61,427 nucleotides of DNA from Acidobacteriota bacterium (GTDB lineage Bacteria > Actinomycetota > Acidimicrobiia > Acidimicrobiales > Microtrichaceae). The notes beneath the pieces were generated by a model. The model saw only the letters and a program-made list of their open reading frames with translations, was not told the DNA's origin and searched no databases. Shown here in pieces: positions 23,972-33,658 of the stretch. The position numbers and the translations under genes are program-made. How positions within the stretch are numbered: position 1 is the stretch's first letter; the number at the start of each line of letters is the position of its first letter. The DNA is taken from assembly GCA_003577145.1 (NCBI GenBank), contig QEUP01000023.1, positions 1 to 61,427 of the forward strand, read 5' to 3'.

Positions 23972-25942
23972 TCACAGCAGCGTGCGGGCCTGCTCGGCGA
24001 CGTTGTCGGCGTTGATGCCGTATTCGTGCATGACGACGTCACCCGGCGCGGAGGCACCGAAGCGATCGATGCCGACCGACAGGTCGGCGTATTTGGACCA
24101 GCCCAGGGTCACGCCTGCTTCCACCGAGAGGGTGGGGCAGTCCGGCCGCAGGACAGTGTCCTTGTAGGCCCGTTCCTGCAGCTCGTACAACTCCCAGGAC
24201 GGCATCGAGATGACCCTGACGGCGACACCTTCGGCGGTGAGCACGCCGGCGGCCTCCACGCAGACGTGCACCTCGGAGCCCGTGCCCAAGAGGTTGAGCT
24301 GCGGCTCGCCCTCGCAGTCACGCAGGACGTAGGCGCCCCGCCCGAAGCCCTCCTCGCTGGTTCCCTCGAGGACGGGTAGCCCCTGACGGGAGAGTACGAG
24401 CGCTACCGGTCCGTCGTGATCCATCGTGACCCGCCAGGCGCTGGCGGTCTCGTTGCCGTCGGCGGGCCGCAGCACGAGCAACCCGGGCATGGCCCGCATC
24501 GCCATCAGCTGTTCGATCGGCTGGTGGGTCGGGCCATCCTGGCCGACTCCGACCGAGTCATGGGTCCACACGAAGATCGACCTGGTCCCGGACAGCGCGG
24601 CCAGACGTACCGCGCCCCTCATGTAATCGGAGAAGACGAAGAACGTTCCACCGACCGGACGGGTACCCCCGTGCTCAGCCATGCCGTTGAGGATCCCGCC
24701 CATGGCGTGCTCGCGGATCCCGAAGTGGATCTGGCGCCCGGCGCGTTGGTTCTTACTGAGGCTGGGGAAGTCGTCGAGCCTGGTTCCTGTGTTGCCCGTC
24801 AGGTCCGCGGCGCCGCCCAGGAGTCCCGGGACCTTCTCGGCGAGAGCGTCGACGCATGCACCGCTGGCCTTGCGGGTAGCGACGGTTTCACCCGGCTGCC
24901 AGCTCGGAAGGGCGGAACTCCACCCCGGCAGCCCCCGACCGGCCAGCGCGGCGTCGAAGCTCTCCTTCTCGGCGTAGGCCGCGTACCGATCTTCCCAGGC
25001 CTCCCGGAGGGCACGACCGCGCATCCCGGCTTTCCTGTACAGGTCGAGCACGGTGTCGGGAACCCAGAAGGGCTCGTCTGGGATGCCCATTACCTCTTTG
25101 GTGCGGGTGATGTCCTCGGCGGTGAACGCCAGCCCGTGAGCGGCAGGGTCGTCGACGTGGTCGGGCGACGGGTAGGCGATGTGGCTGCGAACGATGACGA
25201 TGGAAGGCGCGTCCTCGACGTCTTGGGCGTTGCGGATCGCGGTCTCGAGCGCGTCGAGGTTCTCGGCGTCTTCGCCGAGCTCCTGGACGTGCCAGCCGTA
25301 GGCGTTGAACCGTCCTGCTGGGTCGTCGCTCAGCGCCAGCTCGGTGGGGCCGTCGATGGAGATGTGGTTGTCGTCGTAGATGTAGACGAGGCGCCCCAGG
25401 CCGAGATGACCCGCGAGTGAGGCTGCCTCGTGGCTGATGCCTTCTTCGAGGTCACCGTCGGAGCAAAGGACGTAGATGCGGTGGTCGCATACCTCGGTGC
25501 CGAAGCGCTCACGAAGGTATTGCTCGGCGATGCCCATGCCTACGCCGTTGGCCACCCCCTGGCCCAGTGGACCGGTGGTGACCTCGATACCGGGGGTGTG
25601 ACCGGTCTCGGGATGGCCAGGAGTGCGGCTGCCCCAGGTGCGGAAGCTCTCGAGGTCCTCGAGGGTGAGGCCGTAGCCGGTGAGGTAGAGCATCGAGTAC
25701 TGCAGGATGCAGGCGTGGCCGGCCGAGAGGATGAAGCGGTCCCGATCGGGCCAGTTCGGAGCGGAGGCGTCGTAGTCCATGATCCGCGTCCAGAGGACGT
25801 GGGCTGTTGGTGCCAGTGCCATGGCCGTTCCCTGATGGCCCGAGTCGGCCCTGAAGGGGCCATCCATGGCGAAGCCGCGGATCACGTTGATCGCGATGCG
25901 CTCCAGTTCGGCGGTGTCGCTGGCCTTGGTCTGCCTGGTCAT
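23972..25942 (-). CDS. tkt: Transketolase
   Basis: A thiamine-diphosphate enzyme of 656 residues in the pentose-phosphate pathway. The ThDP motif begins [15 protein letters not shown] near residue 150 and ends with DDNHISIDG. The N-terminal [11 protein letters not shown] and [15 protein letters not shown] and the C-terminal [16 protein letters not shown] (catalytic Glu) are all present. I chose the ATG at 25942 (MTRQTK) with GGGGGA upstream; a longer in-frame start exists at 25981. It sits upstream of transaldolase in a minus-strand pentose-phosphate pair. Confidence 0.95.
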   Translation of the reverse strand: MTRQTKASDTAELERIAINVIRGFAMDGPFRADSGHQGTAMALAPTAHVLWTRIMDYDASAPNWPDRDRFILSAGHACILQYSMLYLTGYGLTLEDLESFRTWGSRTPGHPETGHTPGIEVTTGPLGQGVANGVGMGIAEQYLRERFGTEVCDHRIYVLCSDGDLEEGISHEAASLAGHLGLGRLVYIYDDNHISIDGPTELALSDDPAGRFNAYGWHVQELGEDAENLDALETAIRNAQDVEDAPSIVIVRSHIAYPSPDHVDDPAAHGLAFTAEDITRTKEVMGIPDEPFWVPDTVLDLYRKAGMRGRALREAWEDRYAAYAEKESFDAALAGRGLPGWSSALPSWQPGETVATRKASGACVDALAEKVPGLLGGAADLTGNTGTRLDDFPSLSKNQRAGRQIHFGIREHAMGGILNGMAEHGGTRPVGGTFFVFSDYMRGAVRLAALSGTRSIFVWTHDSVGVGQDGPTHQPIEQLMAMRAMPGLLVLRPADGNETASAWRVTMDHDGPVALVLSRQGLPVLEGTSEEGFGRGAYVLRDCEGEPQLNLLGTGSEVHVCVEAAGVLTAEGVAVRVISMPSWELYELQERAYKDTVLRPDCPTLSVEAGVTLGWSKYADLSVGIDRFGASAPGDVVMHEYGINADNVAEQARTLL

Positions 25943-25999
25943 CGTGGTTCCCCCGGAGGCGAGGTTCGGTGTCGGCCCCAACCATATCCAGCGAGGCGT

Positions 26000-26800
26000 T
26001 CACCCCCGGTCGATGGCCTGGGACGCGACGGGCAGGCCGGGATGAGCCCTGCGCGCGGCCGGCGGCCGGAAGACGCCGCCGGGGTGGCGGAACTCGACGA
26101 GGCGCAATCCGGCCAGGAGCCGGACGAGGGGCCAGGCCGGATCGAGCTCCCCGGCATGGAAGGCGAGCTTTGCCGAGGTCGGTGCCGCGTGGTGGTTGTT
26201 GTGGAGACCCTCGCCCATCGTGAGGAGGGCAAGCCACTGCAGGTTGGTCGCCGAGTTCTCATAGGGTCGCCGGCCGAAGTGGTGGCCCAGGGCGTTGACG
26301 GCGGCGTTGCCTTGGAGGTACATGACGGTGTGGATCCCGGCGGCGAGCAGGCCGATGACCCAGCCGAACACGACCACCAGCAGGGTGACACCGGCTCCCA
26401 GTCCGACCAGCGCGTGGTCGAAGAGCAGGCGGTCCCAGCTGTCGGCCGGGAGGTCCCGGGCGTATCGGCGGACCAGTTCCGGGTCGCGCAGAGCCCTGCG
26501 GTACAGCCCGACGTTGTGAAGTTGCACGGTCCTCCAACCCAGCAGCACCGGCGAGTGCGGGTCGCCGTCGACATCGGTGAAGGCATGGTGCTTTCGGTGC
26601 ACTGCCATCCACTGGCGGGGCCGAATGCCGGTCGTCACCCAGGTCAGGACCCGGAAGGCGAAGCGAAGCGGTGCCCGCAGCACGAGGGCACGGTGCGAGA
26701 GGCAGCGATGCAGGTAGACCGTGGTGGCGAGGTTGGCCGCGGTGGTGACGGCTGCGGCGACGAGTAGGGCGGTGAGGGATGCGAAGAGGAAGGCGGCCAT
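26000..26800 (-). CDS. Membrane fatty-acyl-CoA desaturase
   Basis: A 266-residue di-iron desaturase of the SCD/DesC type that introduces a double bond into acyl chains. Three histidine boxes are present: HRCLSH near residue 31, HRKHH near residue 68 and HNNHH near residue 198, plus GHHFG near residue 175. Hydrophobic helices flank the boxes in the usual 2+2 layout. The ATG at 26800 follows AGGG eight bases away; a GTG nine bases upstream is possible. Divergent from a TetR-family regulator across a palindromic operator, which suggests control by a lipid-responsive repressor. Confidence 0.88.
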   Translation of the reverse strand: MAAFLFASLTALLVAAAVTTAANLATTVYLHRCLSHRALVLRAPLRFAFRVLTWVTTGIRPRQWMAVHRKHHAFTDVDGDPHSPVLLGWRTVQLHNVGLYRRALRDPELVRRYARDLPADSWDRLLFDHALVGLGAGVTLLVVVFGWVIGLLAAGIHTVMYLQGNAAVNALGHHFGRRPYENSATNLQWLALLTMGEGLHNNHHAAPTSAKLAFHAGELDPAWPLVRLLAGLRLVEFRHPGGVFRPPAARRAHPGLPVASQAIDRG

Positions 26801-26813
26801 GACCGGCACCCTA

Positions 26814-26833
26814 CCTACCTACCAGTAGGTAGG
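26814..26833. promoter_or_regulatory. 20-bp palindromic operator between desaturase and TetR regulator
   Basis: CCTACCTAC (26814-26822) and GTAGGTAGG (26825-26833) are perfect inverted 9-mers separated by CA. An extra CTAC at 26811 extends the repeat series. It lies between the divergent starts (26800 and 26868) and is the expected binding site of the TetR-like protein, controlling both genes. Confidence 0.82.
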
Positions 26834-26854
26834 GCAATGATCACGGTCAGGCAG

Positions 26855-26860
26855 TAGCCT
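26855..26860 (+). promoter_or_regulatory. -10 box TAGCCT, leaderless start
   Basis: TAGCCT ends seven bases before the GTG at 26868. The palindrome at 26814-26833 would overlap the -35 region, consistent with autorepression. Confidence 0.55.
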
Positions 26861-26867
26861 TCGCCCG

Positions 26868-27488
26868 GTGAGCCCGACGGCACCCGCAACCTCCACCCGG
26901 GACGCACTGCTGGCGGCGGCGCGCCGTTGCTTCGCCGAGCACGGTTATGAAGGTACGTCGCTGAACGACATCGCCGAGGCGGTGGGAATCCGCCGGCCCA
27001 GCCTGTTGCACCACTTCCCGTCCAAAGAGGCCATCTACCGCGAGGTCTTCGAGGCCCATCTCGCTGACTGGTACGTCCGGGTCGAGGAAGCCACCGGCGG
27101 TGAGGGCCGGGAGGGCTGGGACCAGGTCGAGTACGTGGTGGTGGAGGGCTTCGAGTGGTTCCTCGAGAATCCCGAGTTCGTGACCATCTTCCGTCGGGAG
27201 GCCCTCGACGAGGAGGGGCGGTTGGGAATCGACCTGGGCGCGGCGCTGAGACCGCTGTTCCTCAGAGCGGCCGAGTACTTCGAGAGGCAGATGGACGCCG
27301 GCGTATTCCGGCGCCACGACCCCGAGCAGCTCGTGCTGACCATCTACGGGGCCCTGCTCTCGTACTTCAGCGATCTACCGCTCATCCAGGGGCTGCTGGA
27401 CGCAGATCCGCTGGAGGAGAACGCGGTCGAGCGCCGTCTCCGGCACATCGTGGGCTTCTTCAGGGCTGCGCTGGTGCAGGACGGCTAG
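26868..27488 (+). CDS. TetR/AcrR-family transcriptional regulator
   Basis: 206 residues. The N-terminal helix-turn-helix domain is standard: [19 protein letters not shown], then [21 protein letters not shown] (recognition helix) and [13 protein letters not shown]. The helical C-terminal ligand domain is about 145 residues. As neighbour and divergent partner of a desaturase it is likely a repressor sensing acyl-CoA or free fatty acid; that ligand is inference. Its 3' end overlaps the convergent GH84 gene by 29 bases. Confidence 0.9.
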   Translation: MSPTAPATSTRDALLAAARRCFAEHGYEGTSLNDIAEAVGIRRPSLLHHFPSKEAIYREVFEAHLADWYVRVEEATGGEGREGWDQVEYVVVEGFEWFLENPEFVTIFRREALDEEGRLGIDLGAALRPLFLRAAEYFERQMDAGVFRRHDPEQLVLTIYGALLSYFSDLPLIQGLLDADPLEENAVERRLRHIVGFFRAALVQDG

Positions 27489-28998
27489 GCCCGAGCCGCG
27501 TGTCCTCGTAGGGGAGCGCCGCACCAGGTTGGACCGAGGTTCTCAGAAACCGGCCGTGGAGCGTGACCGCCTGTCCGGGCGGCGCGGAGAAGGACCCGTC
27601 GGGCGCGACCTCCAGCTTCCGGTCGCCGCAGAAGACCTCTGGCAGCGAGTCGTCGCAGCAGTCGAGCAGTGCGAACGCCAGGCGAACCAGGCGATCGGTG
27701 GCGTTGTCGGACTGTTCGAGAGAGCCGCTGTGCATCCGCCAGTCACCCCTGCTGGACTGACCGAGCACCGGGCGGAACGATCCCCTAGAGCCGAAAGCGG
27801 TCACGCCGTCGCGGCGCGCGTCGGGCCAGGCGAGCATGAGTGTGAAGCCCTGCAACGTGGCCCCGTCCCCGTCTGATGCGACCACCCGGCCGTTGCCGCG
27901 GTGGTCGAGGCTCGCCACCGGATGCACCGCCTGTATCAGGCGCACGGCGCTGGAGCAGCACCCGGCCTCCTTGGTCACCTGATCCACCCACGGGCGCACC
28001 TCCTCGCTGAGAACGCCAGTGGGATCCGGAGCGTCAGCCAGCCGGTCGAGCCACGAGACGAAACGACGGCCTGATGCGGGCCAGTCACCTGAGCGACCCT
28101 CGACGGCGCGAGCCAGTCCCTCCGCCAGTTCGACGGGGCGAACTCCGTCGCAGGCCTCGGCGAAGAGCCGGTACGAACCGGTTTCGCCGGCCCAGCCCTC
28201 GAGTGGGTCCTGTCCGTCGAGCCACGCCGCGATGGACGCCAGAGCCGGGCGCGACGCCCTTGGCTGGTTCATGGGGTTGGCGAGGTAGCCCCAGCAGGCC
28301 TCGGCCAGCAGAGGATCGCGGCCTCTGAGGGGGCCGAGATGGAGCCGGTCGGCCATGATCATGTCGTTAGCCGGGTAGTTGTCCCACACCAGAGGCGGGC
28401 GACCCCCCAGCGCCGCGGCGCGAAGTCGGGCCTCGGTGGCGGTCAGCTGATCGGCCACCACTGTCCAGCCGGTCCAAGCGATCGGCACCTCTGGAGGAAC
28501 ACCTCGCGCGAGCGCGTCGAGGTAGGGGGTGGGCTCGACGCCCGTGTAGATGGTGGGTGTCAACAGCAGTAGGCAGTCCTCGGGCAAGGCGCCCCTCAGC
28601 CAGGCTGTGAGATCCGCGTGATCCTCGCCGAGGCCGGGCCGCACATCGATGTCATCGAGAAGGAGCCCGACGACCTGTACACCCTGGTCGAGCACTTGCC
28701 GGATCTTGTCGAGCAAGGCGGTGCGATCTGTGCTGCTGCGGTAGTCGATCGACAGTCCCGGTGAGATGGCGAACCCGACACGGACGCCTGCCTGCTCGGT
28801 GAACCGGCTGAACTCCGTCAGCCAGTCCTGCGGGTACAGATCCCGCCATTGCTGACGGTGCAGGGGATCGTCCTTGGGCGCGTAGAGGTAGTCGGTCATG
28901 CCTCGCGCGGCGCACCATTGGCACAGCTCGACCCGCTCCTGCCACGTCCAAGGGCGACCGTAGAAGCCCTCGATGATGCCTTTCATGGACCACGACAT
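27460..28998 (-). CDS. GH84-like beta-N-acetylglucosaminidase (O-GlcNAcase family)
   Basis: About 512 residues from the ATG at 28998 (a longer start at 29049 is possible). The N-terminal barrel carries the GH84 markers: [35 protein letters not shown] and the catalytic Asp pair in LLLDDIDV. These enzymes remove beta-linked GlcNAc by a substrate-assisted mechanism. No signal peptide is visible, so the protein may be cytosolic and act on cell-wall recycling products or glycosylated proteins rather than on host glycans. The region after residue 330 is not recognised. Confidence 0.85.
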   Translation of the reverse strand: MSWSMKGIIEGFYGRPWTWQERVELCQWCAARGMTDYLYAPKDDPLHRQQWRDLYPQDWLTEFSRFTEQAGVRVGFAISPGLSIDYRSSTDRTALLDKIRQVLDQGVQVVGLLLDDIDVRPGLGEDHADLTAWLRGALPEDCLLLLTPTIYTGVEPTPYLDALARGVPPEVPIAWTGWTVVADQLTATEARLRAAALGGRPPLVWDNYPANDMIMADRLHLGPLRGRDPLLAEACWGYLANPMNQPRASRPALASIAAWLDGQDPLEGWAGETGSYRLFAEACDGVRPVELAEGLARAVEGRSGDWPASGRRFVSWLDRLADAPDPTGVLSEEVRPWVDQVTKEAGCCSSAVRLIQAVHPVASLDHRGNGRVVASDGDGATLQGFTLMLAWPDARRDGVTAFGSRGSFRPVLGQSSRGDWRMHSGSLEQSDNATDRLVRLAFALLDCCDDSLPEVFCGDRKLEVAPDGSFSAPPGQAVTLHGRFLRTSVQPGAALPYEDTRLGPSRPAPAQP

Positions 28999-29190
28999 GG
29001 CTACGGCCGGGATGAAGGAGACGGGAGGCGCCTCTGCGCGCTCGCCCAACGGCTCGCCGGCGTGCCTCGAGGTCGTGGGCCAGCGCCTGTGAGGTGCTTT
29101 GACCCGTCGGTGCGTCGCGTGTTGCTCAAGTTGCGTCCTCCAGGGTTGAGAGGTCTCCTCCGGCCTGCGACCAGCCGCCGGAGCGGGCTC

Positions 29191-29216
29191 GCTGATGATC
29201 GGCGCTGATGATCGGC
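29191..29216. repeat. 13-bp tandem duplication
   Basis: GCTGATGATCGGC is repeated perfectly at 29191 and 29204, just upstream of a possible -10 box (TACCGT, 29219-29224) for the acyl-CoA synthetase operon. Confidence 0.8.
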
Positions 29217-29290
29217 GCTACCGTATTCGGTCGGGTCGGGTGCTCGTCTCCGGGGTCGACGACGCTCGAGATCGGCTGACGGAGACGTGC

Positions 29291-29938
29291 ATGTCCAGAA
29301 CGCTGTCCGAAGCTGCCTCCAGCGAGCTGTTGGGGGCCCGCGGCATCCCGGTGAACTCGCATCGCCTCGTCGACGATGCCGAGGCAGCGTTGTCGGCGGC
29401 CGGAGAGCTGGGATATCCGGTCGTCGCCAAGCTCTGCGGGGAGGCGATCGCCCACAAGACCGAGCGTGGGCTCGTCCGGGTGGATCTGCGGACTCCGGCC
29501 GATGTCCGAGTTGCGGCGTCGGAACTGCTGGCATCGGCCCGCCCCGACGACGGGGCCGTGCATCTGCTGGTCGCTCCTTTCGTGAGCGGCCACCGGGAGC
29601 TGCTGGCTGGACTTCACCGCGATGGGCAGTTCGGCATGACCGTGATGCTAGGTGTTGGCGGGATACTTGCCGAAGCCATCGCGGATGTGTCGGTACGACT
29701 CGTGCCGATCAGCAGGGTCGACGCGGACGAGATGGTCGAGGAACTGGCCACGCAGTCGCTGCTCGGCCCGTTCCGGGGAGAGCCCGCGGTCGACCGAGGC
29801 GAGCTGGCCGAACTGCTGGTCAGGCTCTCGGACGCATCGCTCGCCGATCCCGGCATCCGTGGTGCAGATCTGAACCCCATCGTCATCACCGCAGGGCGTC
29901 CACTGGCCGTGGACGCCCTCGTTGAGGTCGACACGTGA
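29291..29938 (+). CDS. ADP-forming acyl-CoA synthetase, beta (ATP-grasp) subunit
   Basis: A 215-residue ATP-grasp protein matching the beta chain of ADP-forming acetate--CoA ligases. ELGYPVVAKLCGEAIAHKTERGLVRVDL lies near residue 42. MLGVGGILAEAIADVSVRLVPI with the Glu/Asp ligands lies near residue 118. The C-terminus has RGADLNPIVI. The ATG at 29291 has GGAG at a good distance. It is followed directly by the alpha chain (overlap GTGA), so together they interconvert acyl-CoA, ADP and phosphate with acid, CoA and ATP. Confidence 0.87.
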   Translation: MSRTLSEAASSELLGARGIPVNSHRLVDDAEAALSAAGELGYPVVAKLCGEAIAHKTERGLVRVDLRTPADVRVAASELLASARPDDGAVHLLVAPFVSGHRELLAGLHRDGQFGMTVMLGVGGILAEAIADVSVRLVPISRVDADEMVEELATQSLLGPFRGEPAVDRGELAELLVRLSDASLADPGIRGADLNPIVITAGRPLAVDALVEVDT

Positions 29939-31401
29939 TCCCGGGAGAGAGCTTCGAGGCGCTGTTCGAGCCACGCGGCATCATCGTGGCCGGAGCGTCC
30001 ACCCATCCAGGGAAGTTCGGCTTCGTCAGCCTGCACAACATCCTCGCTGCCGGTTACGAGGGAGAGGTATTCGCCACGAACCTGGACGGCACTCCTGTCC
30101 TCGGCGTGCAGTCCGAGCGTCGCATCGAGGACCTGCCCGCCGGCAGAGCCGACCTCGTCTTCGTGTGCACCCCCAAGGCCGCAGTTCCGGAGGTATTGCG
30201 CAGCTGCGCAGCCAAGGGCGTGCGGGCCGCCTTCCTGACCTCCGCCGGATACGGAGAAGCCGGGCCTGAAGGCGCCAGGGACGAGGCCGAGCTGGCGGCT
30301 CTCGCAGATGAGCTGGGGATGCTCGTCGTGGGACCCAACGGCCAGGGGGTCGTTTCCACCCCGGTCAAGCTGTGCGCCCAGATCGTGGCGCCCTACCCAC
30401 CGACCGGTTCGATCGCGGTCGCCAGCCAGTCAGGCAACTTCGTCTCGTCGTTCATGAACTACGCCATCCAAAGCGGTGTCGGGATCAGCCGCGCCGTGAG
30501 TGCCGGCAACGCCGCCGCGGTGACAGTGCGGGACTTCCTGGGTTACTTCGCGGAGGACGACGCGACCAGCACCTCCCTGGTCTATCTGGAAGGCGCCCAT
30601 GACGGCCGCCGCTTCTACGAGCGGGCCAAGGCCGCCGCGGCCGGCAAACCGGTGGTGGTGGTCAAGGGAGGTGTTAGCACCGGCGGCGCTCGGGCCGCCG
30701 CGAGCCATACGGGATCGCTTGCCAGCGACGACCGTGTCTTCGACGGGATGTGCCGCCAAGCAGGCGTGACGCGGGCAAGCACTGTCGAGGAGGCGTTCGA
30801 GGCCGCGGCCACCTTCGCAACCCAACCATTGCCTGCCGGGAACCGGGTGGTGGTCATGACCACCGCCGGCGGCTGGGGCGTGGTCACCGCCGACGCCATC
30901 GCCGCCACGAGCCTGGAGTTGCTGGTGCTTCCCGATGACCTGCTGGCTGCGATCGACGAGAAGCTGCCGCCGAGGTGGAGCAGGAACAACCCCGTAGACC
31001 TGGCGGGTGGGGAGACCAGGGACACTGTTCCCGAGGTCCTCGAGCTGATCGCCGGGCACGAGCAGGTCGACGCCGTCGTGTTCCTGGGGCTGGGGATCCA
31101 ATCGAACCAGGCTCGCCTGATGCGAGCCGGCCCCTTCTTCCCGGAGCACGGTCTCGAAAGGATCGTCGCGTATCACGAGCGACAGGACGACCGCTTTGCC
31201 CGGGAGGCCGCCCGGATCTCGGACGAGACAGGCAAGCCCATCCTGACCGCGACCGAACTGGCCATCGCCGACCCCGAGAACGCCGGCCCCAAGGCGGTCC
31301 GCGAAACCGGTCGGCTCTGCTACCCGTCGTCGAATCGGGCGGTGGTCGCCCTGGACCACCTGTGGCGCTATAGGAGGTATCGGCTGCGCCGCGGTCTGTG
31401 A
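29935..31401 (+). CDS. ADP-forming acyl-CoA synthetase, alpha (CoA-binding/ligase) subunit
   Basis: 488 residues. The N-terminal CoA-binding domain has IIVAGASTHPGKFGF and VGPNGQGVVSTP. The succinyl-CoA-ligase-like flavodoxin domains have VASQSGNFVSSF and the phosphohistidine site RAAASHTGSLAS near residue 260. Alpha and beta are separate genes here with beta first; in many bacteria they are fused. The carboxylate could be acetate, propionate or an aryl acid. Confidence 0.88.
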   Translation: MIPGESFEALFEPRGIIVAGASTHPGKFGFVSLHNILAAGYEGEVFATNLDGTPVLGVQSERRIEDLPAGRADLVFVCTPKAAVPEVLRSCAAKGVRAAFLTSAGYGEAGPEGARDEAELAALADELGMLVVGPNGQGVVSTPVKLCAQIVAPYPPTGSIAVASQSGNFVSSFMNYAIQSGVGISRAVSAGNAAAVTVRDFLGYFAEDDATSTSLVYLEGAHDGRRFYERAKAAAAGKPVVVVKGGVSTGGARAAASHTGSLASDDRVFDGMCRQAGVTRASTVEEAFEAAATFATQPLPAGNRVVVMTTAGGWGVVTADAIAATSLELLVLPDDLLAAIDEKLPPRWSRNNPVDLAGGETRDTVPEVLELIAGHEQVDAVVFLGLGIQSNQARLMRAGPFFPEHGLERIVAYHERQDDRFAREAARISDETGKPILTATELAIADPENAGPKAVRETGRLCYPSSNRAVVALDHLWRYRRYRLRRGL

Positions 31402-31456
31402 TGGAGTCCGCCGATCCGGGTAGCGGGGGTGGCCGGAACTCACCAGCCATCGGGAT

Positions 31457-31462
31457 TATCCT
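31457..31462 (+). promoter_or_regulatory. -10 box TATCCT
   Basis: TATCCT ends nine bases before the GTG at 31472, with no ribosome binding site between; probable leaderless or near-leaderless transcript. Confidence 0.45.
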
Positions 31463-31471
31463 TCGCGTGTC

Positions 31472-32941
31472 GTGACCCCCCGGAACCGGTCGCAGCGCAT
31501 CGCTGTTCCCGCCTTGCTGATGGCACTCGCTGCCATCTGTGTCGTCTTGGCGGTACGCGCCGACGCCCAGGAAGACGACGCGGTGGCACCGGCGGGCACC
31601 TCGACTCAGGAGACCGCGGCGCCGGTCACACCGGTGCTGTCGGCTCGTCGAGTGCCTCGGGTCGTGGCGGCGCCTGTAGGGGACCAGGCGCTGAGGACGG
31701 ACCTGGACGCGATCGTCGCCTCTTCGCCGGCGGACAGCTGCCTGTCGGTCCAGCGCTCAGGCGAGACGGTGATCGACCATCGGTCCGACTCCGCGTTGGT
31801 CCCCGCATCCAACCAGAAGCTGGTGACCGGTGCGGCGGCATTGATCCAGCTCGGCCCCGATCACGTGCTCACGACGGATGTGTCCGCCGCTACACCGCCG
31901 GTCAACGGGGTGATCTCGGGTGATCTCTACTTCGTGGGTGGCGGCGACCCGTTGTTGGCCACCGACGACTACATCGCCGTCTTCGAGTCCCAGCCGCAGA
32001 TCCATTCCGACATGGAGGCGCTCGCTGACGCGGTCGTAGCGGCTGGTGTCACCCGTGTGGAGGGCTCGGTGGTAGGAGACGAGAGCCGGTACGATGCCAT
32101 GCGCGCCGTACCGTCATGGCCGGAGCGCTATGCGGAACAGAACGCCTCGGGTCCTTTGAGCGCGCTCTCGGTCAACGACGGGTTCGCCTCGTACCGCAAG
32201 GTCAGTCTCATGGAGCTCGACGTGACGGCGTCAGAGGATCCCGCACTGGAGGCGGCAGCAGTCCTCACCGGGCTCCTGCGGGAGCGAGGAGTCGAGATCG
32301 TCGGTGAACCGCTCAGCGGCGTGGCGCCCCCCGGCGCGACCGTGGTGGCGAGCCTCGAGTCGCAGACCATCTCCGAGATTGTCCACGAGATGAACTCCGA
32401 GTCCGACAACACGACCGCCGAGCTGCTCCTCAAGGAGATCGGCCTCGCACGCCGCGGGGAGGGGACGACCACAGCCGGGGCGGCGGCCGTCCCCGAGATC
32501 CTCGCCGAAGCCGGACTGCCCGTCAACGGACTGGTTGTCGCCGACGGGTCGGGCCTCGATACCGGGAATCGGGTGAGCTGTGACCTCCTCCTGGGGATCC
32601 TCCTGGCGGACGGTGCCGAGGGCCCGCTCAGCAGCAACCTGTCGGTGGCGGGCCAGTCGGGAACGCTGGCCGAGAGGTTCGTCGGGACACCGGCGGAGGG
32701 ACGACTGACCGCGAAGACCGGCTCGTTGAACGAGGTGACGGCGTTGTCCGGGTGGGTCCTGTCCGAGGGCGGACAGAACATCGCCTTTGCATATGTGGTC
32801 AATGTCCCTGACGGGGCGTCGGTCAGCGGGGAGGACCTGGCGCTTCAGACCGAGCTCGGTGTGGCGCTGGCGTTGTGGCCCGAGGGGATCGACGTCGAGG
32901 CCCTGGCGCCGGTTTCGATGCCGGAAGCGGCCGAGGACTGA
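31472..32941 (+). CDS. dacB: D-alanyl-D-alanine carboxypeptidase/endopeptidase (PBP4, S13 family)
   Basis: A 489-residue low-molecular-weight penicillin-binding protein that trims or opens peptidoglycan cross-links outside the membrane. The N-terminal segment IAVPALLMALAAICVVLAVRA is a signal peptide or anchor. The three active-site motifs are SNQK (in PASNQKLVTGAA near residue 112), SDN (in NSESDNTTAELLLKEIG near residue 310) and KTG (in GRLTAKTGSLNEV near residue 412). The insert between the first two motifs is typical of class C PBPs (S13). Confidence 0.92.
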   Translation: MTPRNRSQRIAVPALLMALAAICVVLAVRADAQEDDAVAPAGTSTQETAAPVTPVLSARRVPRVVAAPVGDQALRTDLDAIVASSPADSCLSVQRSGETVIDHRSDSALVPASNQKLVTGAAALIQLGPDHVLTTDVSAATPPVNGVISGDLYFVGGGDPLLATDDYIAVFESQPQIHSDMEALADAVVAAGVTRVEGSVVGDESRYDAMRAVPSWPERYAEQNASGPLSALSVNDGFASYRKVSLMELDVTASEDPALEAAAVLTGLLRERGVEIVGEPLSGVAPPGATVVASLESQTISEIVHEMNSESDNTTAELLLKEIGLARRGEGTTTAGAAAVPEILAEAGLPVNGLVVADGSGLDTGNRVSCDLLLGILLADGAEGPLSSNLSVAGQSGTLAERFVGTPAEGRLTAKTGSLNEVTALSGWVLSEGGQNIAFAYVVNVPDGASVSGEDLALQTELGVALALWPEGIDVEALAPVSMPEAAED

Positions 32942-33071
32942 AGCCTTGAGGCGAGGAGGGGCGGTTATGTTCGGGGCTTCATCGTGAGGGCTGGGCAGCT
33001 GGTCGGGCCGGAGTGGGTGCGACCATCCCACGGCGATTGTAGGATTCGCCGGGTCGATCGGAGGAGAGGCA

Positions 33072-33437
33072 TTGGCGTCCGAGAAGAGTCCGGCTCAGGT
33101 CGTGACCGAGCTCAAGGAGCTGCTTGTTGCCTACGCGCAACAGGAGACCGTCGAGCCCCTCAAGAAGCTCGGTCGATACATCGGGTTCGGAGTAGGCGGC
33201 GCCTTGATGCTCGGCTTGGGATTCGTGCTGTTGCTCATGGGGCTGCTGAGGGGCCTGCAGCGGATCGAGCTGTTCAACGATTCTGAAGGTGCTGTCGACC
33301 TGGTGACCGAGGGGTTCACCCCGACGGCATGGTCGTGGGCACCCTATGTCATCACCGCGCTGGTGGCCGTGGTCATAGTGGCCCTCGCGGCAAGTGGCAT
33401 CAGCGACAAGAAGAAAGCCGGAGGAAGGCCGAAGTGA
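33072..33437 (+). CDS. Holin-like (phage_holin_3_6/DUF1469-type) membrane protein
   Basis: A 121-residue protein with a TTG start after a strong GGAGGAG site. A charged amphipathic N-terminus (EKSPAQVVTELKELLVAYAQQE) is followed by two transmembrane helices (GGALMLGLGFVLLLMGLL and WAPYVITALVAVVIVALAAS) and a basic tail. Database matches are often named phage holin, but the family is widespread in actinobacterial chromosomes, and nothing here suggests a prophage. It starts a tightly packed trio with the next two genes. Confidence 0.75.
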   Translation: MASEKSPAQVVTELKELLVAYAQQETVEPLKKLGRYIGFGVGGALMLGLGFVLLLMGLLRGLQRIELFNDSEGAVDLVTEGFTPTAWSWAPYVITALVAVVIVALAASGISDKKKAGGRPK

Positions 33438-33658
33438 GCAGTGCCAACGCCGTTGTGGAAAAGAAGATCACGCGCGACGACATCAAAGGCAAGCTGGCCG
33501 AGCTGCAGAGCGGAGTCGACGAGAAGGTCGAAGGTGCGCGGACGCAGATGATCGCGGTCGGTGTGATCGTGCTCACCGGGGTCATCGTGGTCGCCTTCGC
33601 TCTCGGCCGCCGTCGCGGCCGCCGCAAGAGCACGATCATCGAGATCCGACGAAGCTGA
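33434..33658 (+). CDS. Small single-helix membrane protein with basic tail
   Basis: A 74-residue protein: charged helical N-terminus (KKITRDDIKGKLAELQSGVDEKVEGA), one transmembrane helix (MIAVGVIVLTGVIVVAFAL) and a strongly basic end (GRRRGRRKSTIIEIRRS). The GTG overlaps the upstream stop (GTGA). Similar to DUF3618-type actinobacterial membrane proteins in layout; function unknown. Confidence 0.75.
   Translation: MSSANAVVEKKITRDDIKGKLAELQSGVDEKVEGARTQMIAVGVIVLTGVIVVAFALGRRRGRRKSTIIEIRRS

Noticed and set aside
23608-24379. Open frames through the 115-bp repeats (repeating [19 protein letters not shown])
   Set aside because: The unit length is not divisible by three, so each repeat shifts the frame, and the frames run antisense into transketolase. 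They are repeat artefacts.
25430-26767. 445-codon open frame on the plus strand
   Set aside because: Antisense to transketolase and desaturase, both with full motifs; composition is that of a shadow frame.
29935-31401. Protein acetyltransferase (Pat-like) fusion
   Set aside because: The CoA-binding and phosphohistidine domains are present, but no GNAT domain is attached, so it is the ligase alpha chain only.
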